From Desulfurococcales archaeon (GTDB taxonomy: Archaea; Thermoproteota; Thermoprotei_A; Sulfolobales; NBVN01): a stretch of DNA of 6,885 nucleotides. Every line of letters starts with the position of its first letter. The stretch's first letter is position 1. The stretch covers positions 1 through 6,885 of the forward strand of contig JAGDWE010000066.1 of NCBI GenBank assembly GCA_023255965.1. Direction: 5' to 3'. This document shows, piece after piece, positions 4,745 to 6,885 of the stretch. Both the position numbers and the translations under genes were made by a program. Under the pieces are notes generated by a model. That model was not told the origin of the DNA and ran no database searches. It saw nothing but the letters and a program-made list of their open reading frames with translations.

Positions 4745-6885
4745 CTGAGTGCTAGCGCCTCATGTGATGGATGTGTAGATGTTAATGAGTTTAAACTACC
4801 CAGAGTTATTAAGGAAGGCATCAGCAGTAGAGGTATAAAGTACTTTACGCCCCCTCAGGCTGAGGCGTTAAGAAGGGGTCTACTTAATCTAGGAAATAAC
4901 TTAGTGGTAGTATCCCCTACAGCTAGCGGCAAGACGTTGATAGCGGAGATGGCATTAGTTAATGCCGTATTAAATGGCGGTATAGGGGTGTATACAACCC
5001 CTCTTAAGGCATTAGCGGCTGAGAAGTTTAATGAATTTAGTTTATGGATGAACTACGGGCTTAGGGTAGGTATCTCTACGGGGGACTATGATGAGGTAGG
5101 GGAGTCGTTAGGTAGGTATGACGTATTGGTCACCACATATGAGAGATTGGATTCGATATTAAGGCATAGGCCTTCATGGCTAAGCAGGGTTAGGACCTTA
5201 GTTATTGATGAGCTACATAATGTAGGCGATGATGATAGAGGACCCATAATTGAGTTGATATGTGCGAGGGCGTTAATGAAAGGTATTCAGGTGGTGGGCC
5301 TAAGTGCGACTGTGGGTGAGCCTGAGTTAATAGCTTATTGGCTAAACGCTGAGTTAGTTGTCAGCGACTGGAGGCCTGTGAAGCTGGTTGAGGGATTCTA
5401 CAACAGGAGGAAGGGGCTAATAGAATTCATTGATGGTAGGGTTGAGGAGGTAGTTGATGACGTGGTAGCTCATTGCGTTAAACATGCGCTAGATAACGAC
5501 TATCAGCTACTCATATTTAAGCAGTCGAGGAGGCAGGCCGAGTCGTTGGCGTTTAAGGTAACCGAATTACTTAGGAACTATAGATTAGGGAGTGATTTAA
5601 TTAATGATTTAATTAATGAGCTTAAGGAGGGATCTCCATCACGTAATGAGGTTGAGTCCCTAAGCAGGCTATTAGCATTCGGTACTTCATATCATCATGC
5701 TGGCTTATCACTGCCGGCCCGTAGGATTATTGAGGAAGGATTTAGAAGGAGGTTAATTAAGGTACTAGTAGCTACCCCTACGTTGGCTGCCGGCATTAAT
5801 TTACCTGCACGCCGCGTCCTCATATACACTAGGAGGTTTGATGAGGGATTTCTAAAACCTATCACGGTTATGGAGTATAAGCAGATGGCTGGGAGAGCTG
5901 GTAGGCCTCAGTACGACCCATACGGTGAGGCAGTAATTGCAGATGCATCATCTGCTGCCGAGGCCTTAAGATATATAAATGGCGGGGTTGAGGAAGTCAG
6001 CTCAGCATTAGTCAATGAAAGGTCTTTAAGGACCCACCTGCTTGCATCCATAGCCTCAGGTTACATATCGAGTGAACGTGATTTAAAGGAATTATTACGT
6101 AACACCTTAGCATTTAAGACTAAGCATCAGCTATTAAGTGAGCATAAGCTACGTAAGGTTATTGAGTCATTGGTATCTATGGGCATGGTTGAATTAAGTA
6201 GTGGCGATTTAAAGCCTACTAATTTAGGGGTGGCCGTATCTAAACTGTATATTGATCCCATTACGGCTAGAGTCGTTATTAAGTGCTTAGATGGTGTGAG
6301 TGGGGTAAGCGACCTATATTATTTACATGTCATCTCAATAACGCCCGATTTTAGTCGGGTTAGGGTGACAGGTTATAGTAAATTAGAAGATGATGCATTA
6401 GGCGCTCAAGACCTGGGGTTAATACCTGGCATTGAATTAGTTAAGGATGTGGACTACGATGAATGGTTGAGGGGATTTAAAATAGCGTTAATACTTAATG
6501 ACTGGATTAATGAAGTCGATGAAGATACCATTATATGGAAGTATGATGTGGGAGTAGGGGATTTAACGTCAATCGTGGAGACTGGTACGTGGCTAACCTA
6601 TGCGGCCAGTAGAATATGTAGTGTGGCTGGATTGATGGAGCACGCTGTTAATTTGGATGTCCTAGCTAAACGTATTGAGGTTGGTGTTAAGGAGGACGTA
6701 CTTGAATTGACCTACGTAAAGGGCATAGGTAGAGTTAGGGCTAGAGTGCTAGCTAGCAGCGGTATAAGGACTCTAGAGGATCTTGCGAATGCTGATATTG
6801 CGAGGGTTTCAAGGCTTTACTCATTCAATGAGAAATTAGCAAATGAGGTAATACAAAGAGCTAAGGAGTTAATTAAGTCTAGGGG
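4745..6885 (+). CDS. hel308: Hel308 DNA repair helicase (3' end beyond window)
   Basis: The frame is open from a stop at 4739-4741 to the right edge, 713 codons from CTG at 4745, so nearly the full 700-720 residues of an archaeal Hel308. This Ski2-like superfamily 2 helicase unwinds DNA 3' to 5' and acts at stalled replication forks. Motifs in order are the Q motif GIKYFTPPQAEA (30-41), Walker A SPTASGKT (57-64), TTPLKALAAEKF after it, DELH (155-158), LSAT (186-189), ATPTLAAGINLPA (343-355) and QMAGRAGRP (380-388). Winged-helix and ratchet regions follow, then a C-terminal helix-hairpin-helix domain beginning near residue 657 (TYVKGIGRVRARVLASSGI). The conserved domain begins by about residue 12, and no in-frame ATG, GTG or TTG occurs before codon 54, which is already inside the ATPase fold. 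CTG at 4745 is therefore the best start; a sequence error near the start is the alternative. The window cuts it within a few residues of the expected end. Confidence 0.9.
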   Translation, partial: MSASASCDGCVDVNEFKLPRVIKEGISSRGIKYFTPPQAEALRRGLLNLGNNLVVVSPTASGKTLIAEMALVNAVLNGGIGVYTTPLKALAAEKFNEFSLWMNYGLRVGISTGDYDEVGESLGRYDVLVTTYERLDSILRHRPSWLSRVRTLVIDELHNVGDDDRGPIIELICARALMKGIQVVGLSATVGEPELIAYWLNAELVVSDWRPVKLVEGFYNRRKGLIEFIDGRVEEVVDDVVAHCVKHALDNDYQLLIFKQSRRQAESLAFKVTELLRNYRLGSDLINDLINELKEGSPSRNEVESLSRLLAFGTSYHHAGLSLPARRIIEEGFRRRLIKVLVATPTLAAGINLPARRVLIYTRRFDEGFLKPITVMEYKQMAGRAGRPQYDPYGEAVIADASSAAEALRYINGGVEEVSSALVNERSLRTHLLASIASGYISSERDLKELLRNTLAFKTKHQLLSEHKLRKVIESLVSMGMVELSSGDLKPTNLGVAVSKLYIDPITARVVIKCLDGVSGVSDLYYLHVISITPDFSRVRVTGYSKLEDDALGAQDLGLIPGIELVKDVDYDEWLRGFKIALILNDWINEVDEDTIIWKYDVGVGDLTSIVETGTWLTYAASRICSVAGLMEHAVNLDVLAKRIEVGVKEDVLELTYVKGIGRVRARVLASSGIRTLEDLANADIARVSRLYSFNEKLANEVIQRAKELIKSR
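5594..5617 (+). repeat. Perfect 12-bp tandem duplication in hel308
   Basis: GATTTAATTAAT occurs twice in tandem without mismatch and encodes DLIN-DLIN in a loop between two conserved blocks of the second RecA-like domain (residues 284-291). The frame is kept. It is probably a slippage duplication in a part of the protein that tolerates length change. Confidence 0.7.

Noticed and set aside
1..6885. CRISPR arrays, insertion sequences, toxin-antitoxin or defence genes
   Set aside because: No regularly spaced repeats, transposase, terminal inverted repeats or defence-type domains were seen on either strand.

Overview
The window looks like chromosomal DNA of a hyperthermophilic archaeon, most likely a crenarchaeote of the Thermoproteales (a Caldivirga- or Vulcanisaeta-like organism is a guess, not a proof). 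The reasons are an archaeal Hel308 helicase, an archaeal-type hexameric glutamate dehydrogenase, a ComB-family phosphatase, TATA boxes 20-35 bp before start codons with very short leaders, frequent AGG/ATA/TTA codons, TTG starts, and short GC-rich structured islands in otherwise AT-leaning DNA. No mobile element, CRISPR array or foreign-looking gene is visible.

Layout. Positions 1-27 may be the last codons of a gene entering from the left. Positions 28-757 hold no credible protein gene but are not empty. A TATA box at 165-173 precedes a 70% GC block (about 195-305) that folds into a long two-stage hairpin, a probable unidentified noncoding RNA. A second structured, GC-rich stretch lies at 481-660. 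A textbook archaeal C/D box sRNA lies on the minus strand at about 663-718, and both its guides match my memory of one stretch of archaeal 23S rRNA. Next come an AmrS-type radical SAM enzyme (758-1819, +), which overlaps tail to tail by 18 bp with glutamate dehydrogenase (1802-3076, -), then a ComB-like phosphatase (3211-3942, -). Across an 81-bp divergent promoter region lie a PHP-domain phosphoesterase (4024-4704, +) and, 40 bp later, the DNA repair helicase Hel308 (4745 to the right edge, +), which has no ATG, GTG or TTG start and is cut by the window end just inside its C-terminal domain.

How they fit together. The genes do not form one pathway. PHP and Hel308 may be co-transcribed, and both are preceded by the same GGGGTAT element 4-5 nt before their starts. 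ComB and PHP diverge from a single TATA element that reads as a TATA box in both directions. GDH has its own promoter with a 12-bp palindrome upstream. The least ordinary part is the 730-bp noncoding region at the left, with two to three RNA-like elements.
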